Assembly (NCBI RefSeq): GCF_001559865.1
Contig: NZ_LOHE01000076.1
Location: 1 to 32,430 of the forward strand
DNA: 32,430 nucleotides
Origin: Abyssisolibacter fermentans
GTDB taxonomy: Bacteria; Bacillota; Clostridia; Tissierellales; MCWD3
Direction: 5' to 3'
Shown: one piece after another, positions 15,351 through 23,661 of the stretch
How positions within the stretch are numbered: position 1 is the stretch's first letter
Layout: every line of letters starts with the position of its first letter
Notes under the pieces: model-generated
Database searches by the model: none
What the model was told of the DNA's origin: nothing
The model's input: the letters and a program-made list of their open reading frames with translations, nothing else
Program-made: the position numbers and the translations under genes

Positions 15351-15887
15351 TTAAATCTTCTTATAATATTTTAAATAAACTACACCAAATAATCCTCCAC
15401 ATATAATTAGCCATATTGGATTAATACTTATAAATACTATCAATAGTGTCGTTATTATAGCTATAAAAGCGGTAGTTTTATCTATTATTGAAACCTTAGC
15501 AGTTTTTATTACAGCAGTTATTATAAGTGCTACTACGGATGCTCTAATACCCATAAATGCAGCTTCTACAATTTTAGTATGTAAAAAACTCGTGAAAAAT
15601 TCTGCTATAAGGGTTATTATCAAAAATGAAGGTAGGGTAACCCCTATAATAGAAGAAACTGCACCTTTTATTCCACCTATTTTATATCCAATAAATGTAG
15701 CACAATTCACTGCTATTGAGCCAGGTATTGATTGACACAGTGCTAAAATATCTACTATATCCTCTCTATTAGCCCAACCTTTGTTATCAACCAACTCTCT
15801 TTCAATAAGAGGTATCATTGCAAACCCGCCTCCAAATGTAAATCCTCCAATCTTAAAAAAAATAAGAAACATCTCTAATAATCTCAT
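15351..15887 (-). CDS. Half-size CHR-family (chromate transporter) protein, first of pair 2
   Basis: 178 residues. The N-terminal MRLLEMFLIFFKIGGFTFGG is the family signature, followed by GGFAMIPLIERELV, a conserved GW near 40 and the second motif CQSIPGSIAVNCATFIG near 50-66. About five membrane spans. TAGGAGGTAATTTAT precedes the ATG with good spacing, so the start is firm. It is the first gene of a two-gene transcript with 14714-15262 and has its own likely promoter (16042-16070) about 150 bases upstream. It resembles the other leading member at 1864-2406, consistent with an old duplication of the pair, though I cannot measure the identity here. Confidence 0.88.
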   Translation of the reverse strand: MRLLEMFLIFFKIGGFTFGGGFAMIPLIERELVDNKGWANREDIVDILALCQSIPGSIAVNCATFIGYKIGGIKGAVSSIIGVTLPSFLIITLIAEFFTSFLHTKIVEAAFMGIRASVVALIITAVIKTAKVSIIDKTTAFIAIITTLLIVFISINPIWLIICGGLFGVVYLKYYKKI

Positions 15888-16041
15888 ATAAATTACCTCC
15901 TATAAACCTTATCTTATGTTTATATATCTATTATTTCATGTTTTTTTGTAAATAAATTAGCCTTTATTAATTATTACGCAAAAACTTTCCTCTTTTAATC
16001 AACATTTTTCACATACAATCCCTAGTGATTATACATTCTAT

Positions 16042-16070
16042 ATTATAACAATTATTTACCTTTGAGTGAA
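16042..16070 (-). promoter_or_regulatory. Candidate promoter of CHR pair 2 with inverted repeat
   Basis: Minus strand TTCACT (16065-16070), 17 bases, TATAAT (16042-16047). The -35 lies within an inverted repeat, TTTACCT (16055-16061) and AGGTAAA (16078-16084), a possible operator. The -35 is only a 4 of 6 match. Confidence 0.45.
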
Positions 16071-16144
16071 CTTCTTTAGGTAAATTTAGTTTTTCATTTA
16101 TGTATTTTTTAATGCAAAAGTATTATTGATTATCGGCATAAAAT

Positions 16145-16192
16145 AAATTAACCTTGATTATTCATATAATATTGAATAATCAAGGTTAATTT
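16145..16192. repeat. Perfect 20-base hairpin of the GATTATTCATA family
   Basis: AAATTAACCTTGATTATTCA (16145-16164) and its exact reverse complement (16173-16192) flank an 8-base loop. It closely matches 2571-2612. It lies 33 bases after the stop of the small Cys protein and could end or protect that transcript. Confidence 0.85.
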
Positions 16193-16225
16193 AAAGGGGC
16201 AATTCAATTTATTTTGCATTAAACC

Positions 16226-16393
16226 TTAATGTTCTTGCATTAAAGTTCTTTCGTACATATCACATATTTCTAAGTTGCATTTTTCTCCCATGTTATGAAT
16301 GCAAGTTATTGATCCACACTTTCTAAAATTGTATCTATTTTTTTTATTAACATCTCCAGAATTTTTTTTAGTATTCTCTTTTAGATTCTTCAT
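16226..16393 (-). CDS. Small cysteine-containing protein of unknown function
   Basis: 55 residues. The first half is basic and polar (lysine and asparagine rich). The second half has four cysteines in the pattern C-x4-C-x7-C-x4-C (CGSITCIHNMGEKCNLEIC), suitable for binding a metal such as zinc or an iron-sulfur centre. I do not recognise a named family; small Clostridial Cys proteins of DUF1540 type have somewhat similar spacing, but I cannot confirm a match. The frame begins at a GTG (16409-16411), but GGAGAGG with a 9-base spacer points to the ATG at 16391-16393, so I used that. It has no membrane segment or signal and no operon partner. A perfect repeat hairpin follows it. Confidence 0.65.
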   Translation of the reverse strand: MKNLKENTKKNSGDVNKKNRYNFRKCGSITCIHNMGEKCNLEICDMYERTLMQEH

Positions 16394-17148
16394 GTTATCC
16401 GTCCTCTCCACCTTTTTCTGATTTAATTATAACATTTTTTATGCGAATAATCAAGAATCTTTTTCAGAATATTGCAAGTTTATTTTTAAGATATTCATAT
16501 TATTGACTGGTATTCTTTCATTTTAAATTTATTTATGCAAGATTTATTTTATTTTAGTCATTTCTTTATGAACAAAAACTACTCGCTTAAGCTTGTAATC
16601 CAACAAATCTTTACTCCACTAATAGCGATATACTGCATATGTCACAGTTAAAGCGCATATATTTTGCTGTTATATTACATCTTGAATTATTACAATAAAT
16701 TCCATGTAGATAACTATCAAAGTCATTTTATTTGTTGCATTTTTTATTTTTTATTCGTAACTATTAAAAACTTTAATATTAAATATATATTTTTTTGACA
16801 GCATGAAAAAATATATTGCATCAAAAATAAGTTTCTCGTACTTTTGTGTTGATTTTAAATAATCACATTATTTTTTTGTCCACAACAACTTACAAATTAC
16901 ATATTATTAATTAACAATATCCACATCTTTATTAATTGTATTTGAAATTTTGATAATATTAAAAGCTATCATCTAATTAAGTTTATCAAAAAAGGACCCT
17001 ATATATTGAGTCCATCATTGTTTTTTATAATTTTTTATATTAAATTTATTTTTTCAAAAAATAGAGTTGTATAAATAAACTTCTCAATGCCGTTATAGCA
17101 TTATACACAAAACTATCTTATCGAAAAATACTTATTAAAGATATTTTT
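16394..17148. other. Long gene-free AT-rich stretch
   Basis: About 750 bases without a convincing gene. Two tiny plus-strand frames (from ATG at about 16569, 27 codons, and about 16803, 19 codons) lack ribosome sites. It must hold the promoter of the small Cys protein and the 3' region of the corrinoid importer operon. The only clear element is the terminator at 16988-17013. Confidence 0.5.
16988..17013 (-). terminator. Terminator downstream of the corrinoid importer operon
   Basis: Minus strand GGACTC-AATATATA-GGGTCC, then TTTTTT, about 135 bases past the btuD stop. The plus strand also has a T run a few bases after the hairpin, so it may work in both directions. Confidence 0.65.
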
Positions 17149-17946
17149 TTAGCAATTAATATTATTTTTTATAATCTGTTGAGGAATTAAAAAAGGACAT
17201 TTGTTTATATCATCATCAAAAAAACTAGCTTTTATATTAAATACATCTTTTAATAAAAGATTGTCTATAGTTTCATCATATTTCCCTTGCTTATATATCG
17301 AACCATCTTTCATAGCATATATTTTATGAGCGTATCTAGTAGCTAAGTTTAAATCATGCAACACCATTATTATTGTTAACCCTAATTCTACGTTAAGCTG
17401 CTTTATTAATTGTAAAATATCAAGCTGGTATGATATGTCTAAAAAAGTAGTTGGCTCATCCAATATTAATATCTCTGTTTTTTGAGCTAGTGCCATTGCA
17501 ATCCATGCTCGCTGCCTTTCTCCTCCAGATAATGTTCCTACTTCCCTATTTTTTAAATCTTGTAGTCCCGTTTTCTCAATAGCCCAATCTACTATTTCAT
17601 AATCTTGTTTTTTTAAACGTTTATTAAATCCTAAATGTGGGAATCTTCCATATCCAACTAATGTTTCTACTATTACGTCCGCTGGTATATTTTTTGCTTG
17701 AGGTAGAATTGCTAGCTTTTTCGCTACTTCATTATTTTTTATTTTCTTTATGTCTTTACCTTCTAAAAATATTTCACCTCTATTTGGTTTTAAACATCTA
17801 ATCAGAATTTTTAGTAGTGTAGATTTTCCACAACCATTAGGTCCTATAATAACAGCTATTTCTCCTTTATCTATAGATAGATTTACATCTTTAAGTACTT
17901 CTTTTTTATCATAATTAAAACCAATATTTCTAGCTTCTAATATCAT
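17149..17946 (-). CDS. btuD: Corrinoid/iron-chelate ABC transporter, ATP-binding protein
   Basis: 265 residues. Walker A GPNGCGKST at 35-43, Q-loop near 83, signature LSGGERQ at 139-145, Walker B ILILDEPT at 159-166 and the switch His197 in MVLHDLN. Sequence type is FepC/FhuC/BtuD. It drives import through the permease encoded just upstream, and the two genes overlap by ATGA (17943-17946). The cobalamin riboswitch ahead of the binding-protein gene is the reason for choosing corrinoid over siderophore. The last 30 or so residues (DINKCPFLIPQQ) are the variable tail of the family. A terminator lies about 135 bases after the stop. Confidence 0.88.
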   Translation of the reverse strand: MILEARNIGFNYDKKEVLKDVNLSIDKGEIAVIIGPNGCGKSTLLKILIRCLKPNRGEIFLEGKDIKKIKNNEVAKKLAILPQAKNIPADVIVETLVGYGRFPHLGFNKRLKKQDYEIVDWAIEKTGLQDLKNREVGTLSGGERQRAWIAMALAQKTEILILDEPTTFLDISYQLDILQLIKQLNVELGLTIIMVLHDLNLATRYAHKIYAMKDGSIYKQGKYDETIDNLLLKDVFNIKASFFDDDINKCPFLIPQQIIKNNINC

Positions 17947-18962
17947 TTGCTAACTGACTTCCTTTCTCTTAAAAGATATAAGAAAAATGGTGCTCCTAAT
18001 GCTGCCATTACTATACCTACTGGTATTTCAACTGGATCAAATAACAATCTTGCTAAGGTATCACATAATATCAGCGTTGTTGCTCCTAGTATTGCAGATG
18101 CTGGTAATAAATATTTAAAATCCGAACCTATTATTAACCTAGATATGTGAGGTACTATTAATCCAACAAATCCTAATAACCCCACTACACTAACAGCGCT
18201 AGCTGCCAGCAATGATGCTAATACAATAAATATTAATCTTGTCGCTTCTACATTCAGCCCTAAACTAGTTGCAACCTCATCTCCTAGCATTAATACATTT
18301 AATTTCTTTGCTAAAATTAATGATCCTAGTATTCCAATTATTGCATATGGCCACAATGTATTAAAATGAATCCACGTCCTAGCCGACAATCCTCCAACCA
18401 TAAATCCAATAACACCAACTACTCTATCTGGAAAAAAAGTCATTAACGTATTAATCCCTGCTTTTAATAAAGTAGACACCGCAACTCCTGCTAAAACTAG
18501 CCTCATAGGATTAATTCCATTTTTCCAAGCTAACATATATATTAGCAAAGTTGCTGCTAATGCTCCTATGAATGCTCCTACAGGAACTAAATAATAATAT
18601 TCAGGAAAAAGAATGAAAATTACAAATGCTGCCAATCCAGCTCCTGAAGAAACTCCTATTATATTTGGTGATGCTAATGGATTTCGCATAATACCTTGTA
18701 ATATTGCGCCAGATAATGATAAACATATACCTACTAAACCTGCAACTAATGTTCTAGGCACTCTTATATTCCAAATTATTTGATGATTTATTGTATCTGT
18801 TTCGATAAAAATAGCTTTTAAAACCTTTGTTACACTAATATCTAGCGAACCTTTAGCTACGCTTATTAAAAAACTAATTATCATTAAAATAAACAAAATT
18901 AACAGGATAATATACTTTTTATATAAAATTTTTTTATTAGTTAATTCTTCTGTATGTAACAT
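17943..18962 (-). CDS. btuC: Corrinoid/iron-chelate ABC transporter, permease (FecCD type)
   Basis: 339 residues with about 9-10 membrane spans. FecCD-family motifs include IRVPRTLVAGLVGICLSLSG (about 65-84), then MRNPLASPNIIGVSSGAGLA, and near the C-terminus GLLGFVGLIVPHISR, part of the coupling region that contacts the ATPase. Known role: the channel of the BtuCD-like importer. AAGGAG lies 6 bases before the ATG. It overlaps the ATPase gene by four bases. It is separated from the binding-protein gene (19144-20127) by about 180 bases that hold a strong terminator-like hairpin, so the permease and ATPase may be expressed at a lower level, or from a promoter I cannot see. Confidence 0.9.
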   Translation of the reverse strand: MLHTEELTNKKILYKKYIILLILFILMIISFLISVAKGSLDISVTKVLKAIFIETDTINHQIIWNIRVPRTLVAGLVGICLSLSGAILQGIMRNPLASPNIIGVSSGAGLAAFVIFILFPEYYYLVPVGAFIGALAATLLIYMLAWKNGINPMRLVLAGVAVSTLLKAGINTLMTFFPDRVVGVIGFMVGGLSARTWIHFNTLWPYAIIGILGSLILAKKLNVLMLGDEVATSLGLNVEATRLIFIVLASLLAASAVSVVGLLGFVGLIVPHISRLIIGSDFKYLLPASAILGATTLILCDTLARLLFDPVEIPVGIVMAALGAPFFLYLLRERKSVSK

Positions 18963-18983
18963 GTCTTGCTCCTTATATATAAC

Positions 18984-19025
18984 TTATCTTATAATTTTAT
19001 ATCTATATGCTAAATTATAAGATAA
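18984..19025. repeat. 14-base inverted repeat between binding-protein and permease genes
   Basis: TTATCTTATAATTT (18984-18997) and AAATTATAAGATAA (19012-19025) are perfect arms with a 14-base loop, 22 bases before the permease start. It has no T tract. It could be an operator, or an mRNA hairpin that protects the upstream or downstream part. Confidence 0.5.
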
Positions 19026-19062
19026 CGCACAATTGGATTGATTTGCATTTTGATGTCATTTG

Positions 19063-19101
19063 AAAAAAGGGGGTCTCAAATGTATTTTTTGAGACATCCC
19101 C
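19063..19101 (-). terminator. Terminator-like hairpin inside the importer operon
   Basis: Minus strand GGGGATGTCTC and GAGACCCCC arms around an AT-rich loop, then TTTTTT. It lies about 40 bases after the binding-protein stop. Its arms share GGGGATGTNTCAA with 6078-6116, so it may derive from joined IS ends, yet it has every property of an intrinsic terminator on the minus strand. Confidence 0.75.
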
Positions 19102-19143
19102 TATAAAAAAGCACGAAAATAACACTAGAAGGCTGTCCATTAT

Positions 19144-20127
19144 TTATTTAAAAATATCCGGATACAGTATTTTAGCTAAACCCATGTAAGCTTCAGCATA
19201 TCTTGCATTTGCTTTATAAAGATATAAATCTTTTGGTAATATTATATATCTTCCTTCTTTGACAGCTGTTAGTGACTTCCATGCAGGATTGGACTCTACA
19301 TCTTTTATTAATTTATCTTTAATTTTTTCTACATCACCCATTGTTTGTACCAAAATATAATCTGGGTTTCTTTCTATAATTTTTTCCATACTGAATATCT
19401 CCATTTTTTCCTCTGTTAACTTCGCATCATAAGCTATATTATTCGCTTTCAAATCATCTAACATTGCTCCAACTGTCGAATTTGGCAATTTCACTTTCAC
19501 ACTCTTAGTTGATGCAAACATTAATAATACGCTTGGATTGCCTTCAGTTGGTATTTTTGATATTATATCATTTATCTCTTTTTCTATTTTAATTCCTTTT
19601 TCATTATATGCTTCTTCGTCATTGGTTAATGCTGTGAATATTCTCATTATATACATGTATTTATCAAATGTTTCATATTCTACCGCTAAATATGGAATTT
19701 TATTATCTTTTAATATTGGAATAATTTCTTTTTGTCCTTTCATACTAGGTGTCAATATAACTAAATCAGGCTGCATAGACAATATTTTTTCTGCATTTGG
19801 CTGTGACATTGTACCTACTATTTCAACGTCTTTTGCCTCTTCATGCACAGCACCTTTTGTTTTTATTCTGCCTATTACTTTGCCTTGAGCTTCATACCAT
19901 AAATCAAGATAAGAATTATACAAACATATAACTTTTTGTGGATTTTTATCTAAGGTTATTTCATCTCCCATAGCATCTACAAATTTTACAGTATTATCAT
20001 CAATTACTACACTATCAGCTAATGTTTTTACATCATTTTCAGTAGCAACTTCTTTACTACTACAACCTACAAAAAACATAGTACTTACTACAAATATCAC
20101 TAGTAATGAAAATATATTTCGTTTCAT
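19144..20127 (-). CDS. btuF: Corrinoid/iron-chelate ABC transporter, substrate-binding lipoprotein
   Basis: 327 residues. It has a lipoprotein signal peptide (MKRNIFSLLVIFVVSTMFFVGC) with the lipid-anchored Cys at 22. Next comes a periplasmic-binding fold of class III type (FVDAMGDEITLDKNPQKVIC from about 49, then VGTMSQPNAEKILSMQPDLV). It captures the ligand outside the membrane for the BtuC-like permease. GAAAGGAG lies upstream of the ATG. It is the first gene after a cobalamin riboswitch with a terminator, so cobalamin or another corrinoid (cobinamide) is the likely ligand. Sequence alone would also allow iron-siderophore or haem. A terminator-like hairpin separates it from the permease gene. 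Confidence 0.87.
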   Translation of the reverse strand: MKRNIFSLLVIFVVSTMFFVGCSSKEVATENDVKTLADSVVIDDNTVKFVDAMGDEITLDKNPQKVICLYNSYLDLWYEAQGKVIGRIKTKGAVHEEAKDVEIVGTMSQPNAEKILSMQPDLVILTPSMKGQKEIIPILKDNKIPYLAVEYETFDKYMYIMRIFTALTNDEEAYNEKGIKIEKEINDIISKIPTEGNPSVLLMFASTKSVKVKLPNSTVGAMLDDLKANNIAYDAKLTEEKMEIFSMEKIIERNPDYILVQTMGDVEKIKDKLIKDVESNPAWKSLTAVKEGRYIILPKDLYLYKANARYAEAYMGLAKILYPDIFK

Positions 20128-20171
20128 TCAAACTACTCCTTTCAATATCAATAGGGCAAATAAATTAATAT

Positions 20172-20205
20172 AAAAAAACCTCTTGCCAAAATAGGTAAGA
20201 GGTAT
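20172..20205 (-). terminator. Riboswitch-controlled terminator before btuF
   Basis: Minus strand CCTCTTACC and GGCAAGAGG arms with a TATTTT loop, then seven T, directly after the cobalamin riboswitch and about 45 bases before the ATG. This is the expression platform. Confidence 0.88.
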
Positions 20206-20224
20206 ATACACATAGTTACATAAA

Positions 20225-20380
20225 CACTTAGGTTTCGTAAGTATTATGTATCTAGGTATCCTGACTTAGGTTCACAGCATACTGCACCTTCCCAATTTTA
20301 AAAAATCAGTGGTCTCTTACAGCTAGCTCCCCATTACAGTGGCGACCCCGTGTTGGATTTGCACCAACTTCCCTATCATT
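20225..20380 (-). ncRNA. Cobalamin riboswitch
   Basis: The minus strand has the full ordered core: AGGGAAGTTGGTGCAAATCC, then CGCCACTGTAATGGGGAG, CCACTG, GGGAAGG, and the B12 box AAGTCAGGATACCT. Known: adenosylcobalamin or other cobalamins bind and turn expression off, here probably by permitting the terminator just downstream. It assigns the following ABC transporter to corrinoid uptake. Confidence 0.95.
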
Positions 20381-20403
20381 TTATTCTTTTACTTTCACAA
20401 TTG

Positions 20404-20432
20404 ATTATATTAACTATCTATCAGTTTGTCAA
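20404..20432 (-). promoter_or_regulatory. Promoter of the corrinoid importer operon
   Basis: Minus strand TTGACA (20427-20432), 17 bases, TATAAT (20404-20409): a perfect consensus. Start is predicted near 20397, just ahead of the riboswitch. Confidence 0.85.
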
Positions 20433-20495
20433 CCTTTATATTATACTATATTTATTTGTTTGCTTATATTTTAGTATAGTGTTCGTAATAGAAAT

Positions 20496-20975
20496 TTACT
20501 TATTTATTTTCATTACCATTGTTTCACCACGAACAACAGTACCCAAAAATTTCTCCATACTTTTTACTTCTGCTCCATTTGTTATAACAATGGGAGTTAC
20601 TAGTGATTTTGCATGTTTACTTAGAAAATCCATATCAAGTTCTACCAGCTTGTCCCCTGCTTTAACTTTGTCTCCTTGGTTAACTAGACGCTTAAAGCCT
20701 TCACCTTTCAATTCAACTGTATCTAATCCTAGATGTATCAATATTTCTAAGCCTTCATTCGATTTTATACCAATTGCATGGTTAGTTGGGAATACTTGTA
20801 TTACTTTCCCATTGCATGGAGCTACAACTACTCCACTTGTCGGCTTTATGGCTATTCCATCACCTAACATTTTTTGTGAAAACACTTCATCTTCAACTTG
20901 TGATATATCAATAGCTTCACCATCTAAAGGTGCTACAATGTTAGCTTCTGATTTTCTTCTAAATATATTTAACAT
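20496..20975 (-). CDS. crr: PTS glucose-type EIIA protein
   Basis: 159 residues, a single EIIA-Glc domain. The phosphorylated His is His81 in EILIHLGLDTVEL and the assisting His66 is in TNHAIGI, 15 residues apart as in E. coli Crr (75 and 90). It accepts phosphate from HPr and passes it to the Cys of an EIIB domain. The MurP-like EIIBC two genes upstream lacks its own EIIA, so this is the likely partner; it could also serve other sugar permeases. AGGAGG lies about 7 bases before the ATG. It is the last gene of the murQ-murP-PHP-EIIA set, after a gap of about 105 bases. Confidence 0.92.
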   Translation of the reverse strand: MLNIFRRKSEANIVAPLDGEAIDISQVEDEVFSQKMLGDGIAIKPTSGVVVAPCNGKVIQVFPTNHAIGIKSNEGLEILIHLGLDTVELKGEGFKRLVNQGDKVKAGDKLVELDMDFLSKHAKSLVTPIVITNGAEVKSMEKFLGTVVRGETMVMKINK

Positions 20976-21080
20976 TTATGGCCTCCTATAATTTATATTA
21001 AATACAGAAAATTTTTATAAACGTAATAATTTCAAGTAAAATATGTCGTTAATATAGCTTTTCTTTTACTATTATAATAC

Positions 21081-21923
21081 TTACTTGTTCCTCATATAAG
21101 ACCTTAGATTATAATAAATCTCATCCGGCATAGTTACACCACAAATAGGGGTTTTCTTTTTATTATAATCGCCATGATAATCTGATCCACCTGTAAATAA
21201 AATATCTTTTTTTTTCACAACCTTCATTAATTCTTTTCTTACTTCGAAATCATTTGATGGGTGATAAACTTCTAGACCATCAATTAATTCACTATTTATA
21301 AGCTTATTATATAAGTCCATATTCTTTTTCTTAATTTTACCTGGATGTGCCAAAACAACAATACCATTGTTTCTTTTTATTAAATCACAAATCTGCCCAA
21401 AATCATTAAATTTATAGCTATCTTCTATATAATACGGCCCTTCTTTACCAAAATATGTTTTTATACAGCTCATTATTTCTTCTTGTTTTAAATAACCGTA
21501 TCTTGCTAGTGTTTTTAACAGTTTTGCTCTATAAAGCGGTCCTCCTTGGCTTTCTTTAAAAAACTCTTCCTCTTCAATTTCAATGCCGTTTTTTTGCATT
21601 AGTTTAATCTGCTGTCTTGATTTATTATTAAGATATAATAATAAACGCTCTGAATAATCTTTTAATTCTTTAGACTCTATATCTATATTATAAGCCAATA
21701 CATGAAATTTGACACCTTCTTCTATTGCTGTAAATTCAACAGCAGGTACAAATGGAATACCGTATTCTTTACTTATATTATCAACAACGCTAAGTCCTAA
21801 TGTTGTATCATGATCAGTAATTGCAAGCGCAGAAAGATTCTCTTTCTGCGCTATATCAAAAATCATATTAACTTTAGAGCTTCCGTCAGAAAAAACTGAA
21901 TGTATATGAAAATCAAATTTCAT
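21081..21923 (-). CDS. PHP-domain metal-dependent phosphoesterase
   Basis: 280 residues of the PHP family, YciV/RnaAM-like. Metal-binding motifs are FDFHIHSVFSDG (6-14 region), ITDHDTT (about 36-42), AVEFTA (Glu about 63), VLAHPG (about 195) and GGSDYHGD (about 247). Family members hydrolyse the 3'-phosphate of 3',5'-bisphosphonucleotides or trim 5' ends of RNA; the exact substrate here is not shown by the sequence. It stands between murP and the EIIA gene in one orientation, 25 bases after murP, so it is co-transcribed with the MurNAc genes. Whether it has a role in that pathway or is a passenger cannot be decided. Length and motifs are intact. Confidence 0.88.
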   Translation of the reverse strand: MKFDFHIHSVFSDGSSKVNMIFDIAQKENLSALAITDHDTTLGLSVVDNISKEYGIPFVPAVEFTAIEEGVKFHVLAYNIDIESKELKDYSERLLLYLNNKSRQQIKLMQKNGIEIEEEEFFKESQGGPLYRAKLLKTLARYGYLKQEEIMSCIKTYFGKEGPYYIEDSYKFNDFGQICDLIKRNNGIVVLAHPGKIKKKNMDLYNKLINSELIDGLEVYHPSNDFEVRKELMKVVKKKDILFTGGSDYHGDYNKKKTPICGVTMPDEIYYNLRSYMRNK

Positions 21924-21948
21924 GACCCTACCTCCAAGTTATTTCATA

Positions 21949-23343
21949 CTATTTAATATTAAGAACTTCATTTATTACACTGTTTTCTTCAGAATCTGAA
22001 TCTTCAGCCATATCTTCCCATTTAGTGATATATGTTAAAGCGAAACCACCTGCATATGCTAACAATGTTGCTATAATATAGTTTAAGACTTGATTAGAAG
22101 GTATTAATAAAGTTAATGGTAATCCAGACAATCCAATACCTATTGAAGCTACTTTAGTTAATGAGATATAAGCACCTCCAACCATCGATCCTAAACATGC
22201 TGTTAGGAAAGGTTTACCTAATGGTAAAGTAACACCAAACATCAATGGTTCTCCTATACCTAGCATACCAACTGGTAATGAACTACCTATGATTTTTTTA
22301 AGTCTCTTATTTTTTGTTTTGAAATAGACAGCTAATGCTGCACCTACTTGTCCTGCACCTGCCATTGCTAAGATTGGTCTTAATAAGTCTAATCCTGTAT
22401 TATCCAATAAACTTACTTCTATAGGTGTGAGAACCCTATGAAGACCAGTCATTACAAGAGGTAAGAATGTTCCTGAAAGTATAGCTCCTACAAATATTCC
22501 ACCTTTTTCGATAGCAGTGTTTACTAACCAGCTAAGTCCACTTGACAAAAATGCTCCTGCTGGGTGGAATATATATAAACTACCTAAACCAATTACTAAT
22601 AATACTATCGTTGGTGTTGCAATTAAATCTATTACTGATGGCATTACTTTTCTTAGTTTCTTTTCAAGCATTGCACCTAATATAACTGCAATTAAAACAG
22701 CGATAATTCCGCCTTCTCCAGGAATAAGGTTTTCACCGCCAATAACTATCTTTGCAAGCTTAGGAGAAGTTAAAATACCAGCTATAGCGCCGCCTAATGC
22801 AGGACTTCCACCAAATTCTTTCGCAGCGTTTATACCAACCATTATATTCATATACATAAATATTGATTTACCAATTACATATAAAATATAATAAGTATTC
22901 TTATTTATACATTCGGTATTCAAAAGTATTTTTGCTAATCCATATATAACACCACATCCAATGAATGCTGGAATTAGTGGAATAAATATGTTTGATATGT
23001 GTCTTAGAAATAGTTTGAACGGAGTACTGTTTTTTGCTTTAAGTTCTTCTTTTCTTACCTTAATTTCATCTTCAACCCCAACTTTTCTTCCTACTAATTT
23101 ACCAAATTCATCAGCTACTTTAGCTGCTGTTCCAGGTCCTAATATCATTTGAAGCTGTCCACTTTGTTCAACAACACCCATTACGCCATCAATTTTATTG
23201 ATGACTTTTTTGTCTACAATTTCTTTGTCTTTAATAACTAGTCTTAGTCTAGTTGCACAATGTGTAACTGATATAACGTTTTCTTTGCCTCCGACTTTTT
23301 CTAAAATCTTCTGGCTCATTTGTTTAATTTTTGCATTAGCCAT
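21949..23343 (-). CDS. murP: PTS EIIBC, probably N-acetylmuramic acid-specific
   Basis: 464 residues. The EIIB domain (1-85) has the phosphorylated Cys29 in VTHCATRLRL. After a linker comes the EIIC domain with about ten membrane spans (from about 105) and the substrate-site motif GIGEPLMFGVTLP. There is no EIIA domain at the C-terminus, as in E. coli MurP, which borrows EIIA-Glc. It imports the sugar and phosphorylates it at C6. Specificity is inferred from murQ directly upstream in the same orientation: MurQ cleaves MurNAc-6-phosphate. Sucrose or trehalose EIIBC proteins share the architecture. AGGAGG precedes the ATG. Confidence 0.87.
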   Translation of the reverse strand: MANAKIKQMSQKILEKVGGKENVISVTHCATRLRLVIKDKEIVDKKVINKIDGVMGVVEQSGQLQMILGPGTAAKVADEFGKLVGRKVGVEDEIKVRKEELKAKNSTPFKLFLRHISNIFIPLIPAFIGCGVIYGLAKILLNTECINKNTYYILYVIGKSIFMYMNIMVGINAAKEFGGSPALGGAIAGILTSPKLAKIVIGGENLIPGEGGIIAVLIAVILGAMLEKKLRKVMPSVIDLIATPTIVLLVIGLGSLYIFHPAGAFLSSGLSWLVNTAIEKGGIFVGAILSGTFLPLVMTGLHRVLTPIEVSLLDNTGLDLLRPILAMAGAGQVGAALAVYFKTKNKRLKKIIGSSLPVGMLGIGEPLMFGVTLPLGKPFLTACLGSMVGGAYISLTKVASIGIGLSGLPLTLLIPSNQVLNYIIATLLAYAGGFALTYITKWEDMAEDSDSEENSVINEVLNIK

Positions 23344-23661
23344 TATATATCCTCCTTTTTTTAAAACATAAGATATAATTTAAATATTATGCTTACATAT
23401 TTACTGATAATAAATTACCTTTGAATTTATACTCAAACCATACGAAAATTTAAATAATAAATAATAATAACAATTATTGCTTAAAAAAATTTCTATTAAG
23501 CATATTAATCATTTTAGTATAGCTAATTATAAATGTTTCAACCTAATCTATTTTTTAAATCAATTTCAAAGGTAACATAATTATCATGTAAATAAGATTA
23601 CCTAAGTTTAATATTTTCAAGCATTTTACACTTTGTTATTCGTTATACTTCTAAATATACT
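23344..23661. other. Spacer between murQ and murP with inverted motifs
   Basis: 318 gene-free bases. TTGCTTAA (about 23476) and TTAAGCA (about 23495) form a small hairpin. TTACCTTTGAA (about 23417) recurs inverted as TTTCAAAGGTAA (about 23565). AGGTAACATAATTATCATG lies near the second. These may be operator or promoter parts for murP. I cannot place a convincing -35/-10 pair. Confidence 0.35.

Noticed and set aside
16560-16870. Two small plus-strand frames (27 and 19 codons) in the gene-free stretch
   Set aside because: No ribosome site, no recognisable product and no sign of selection.
20350-20991. Plus-strand 213-codon open frame
   Set aside because: Antisense to the EIIA gene and the riboswitch promoter, both of which are well supported on the minus strand.
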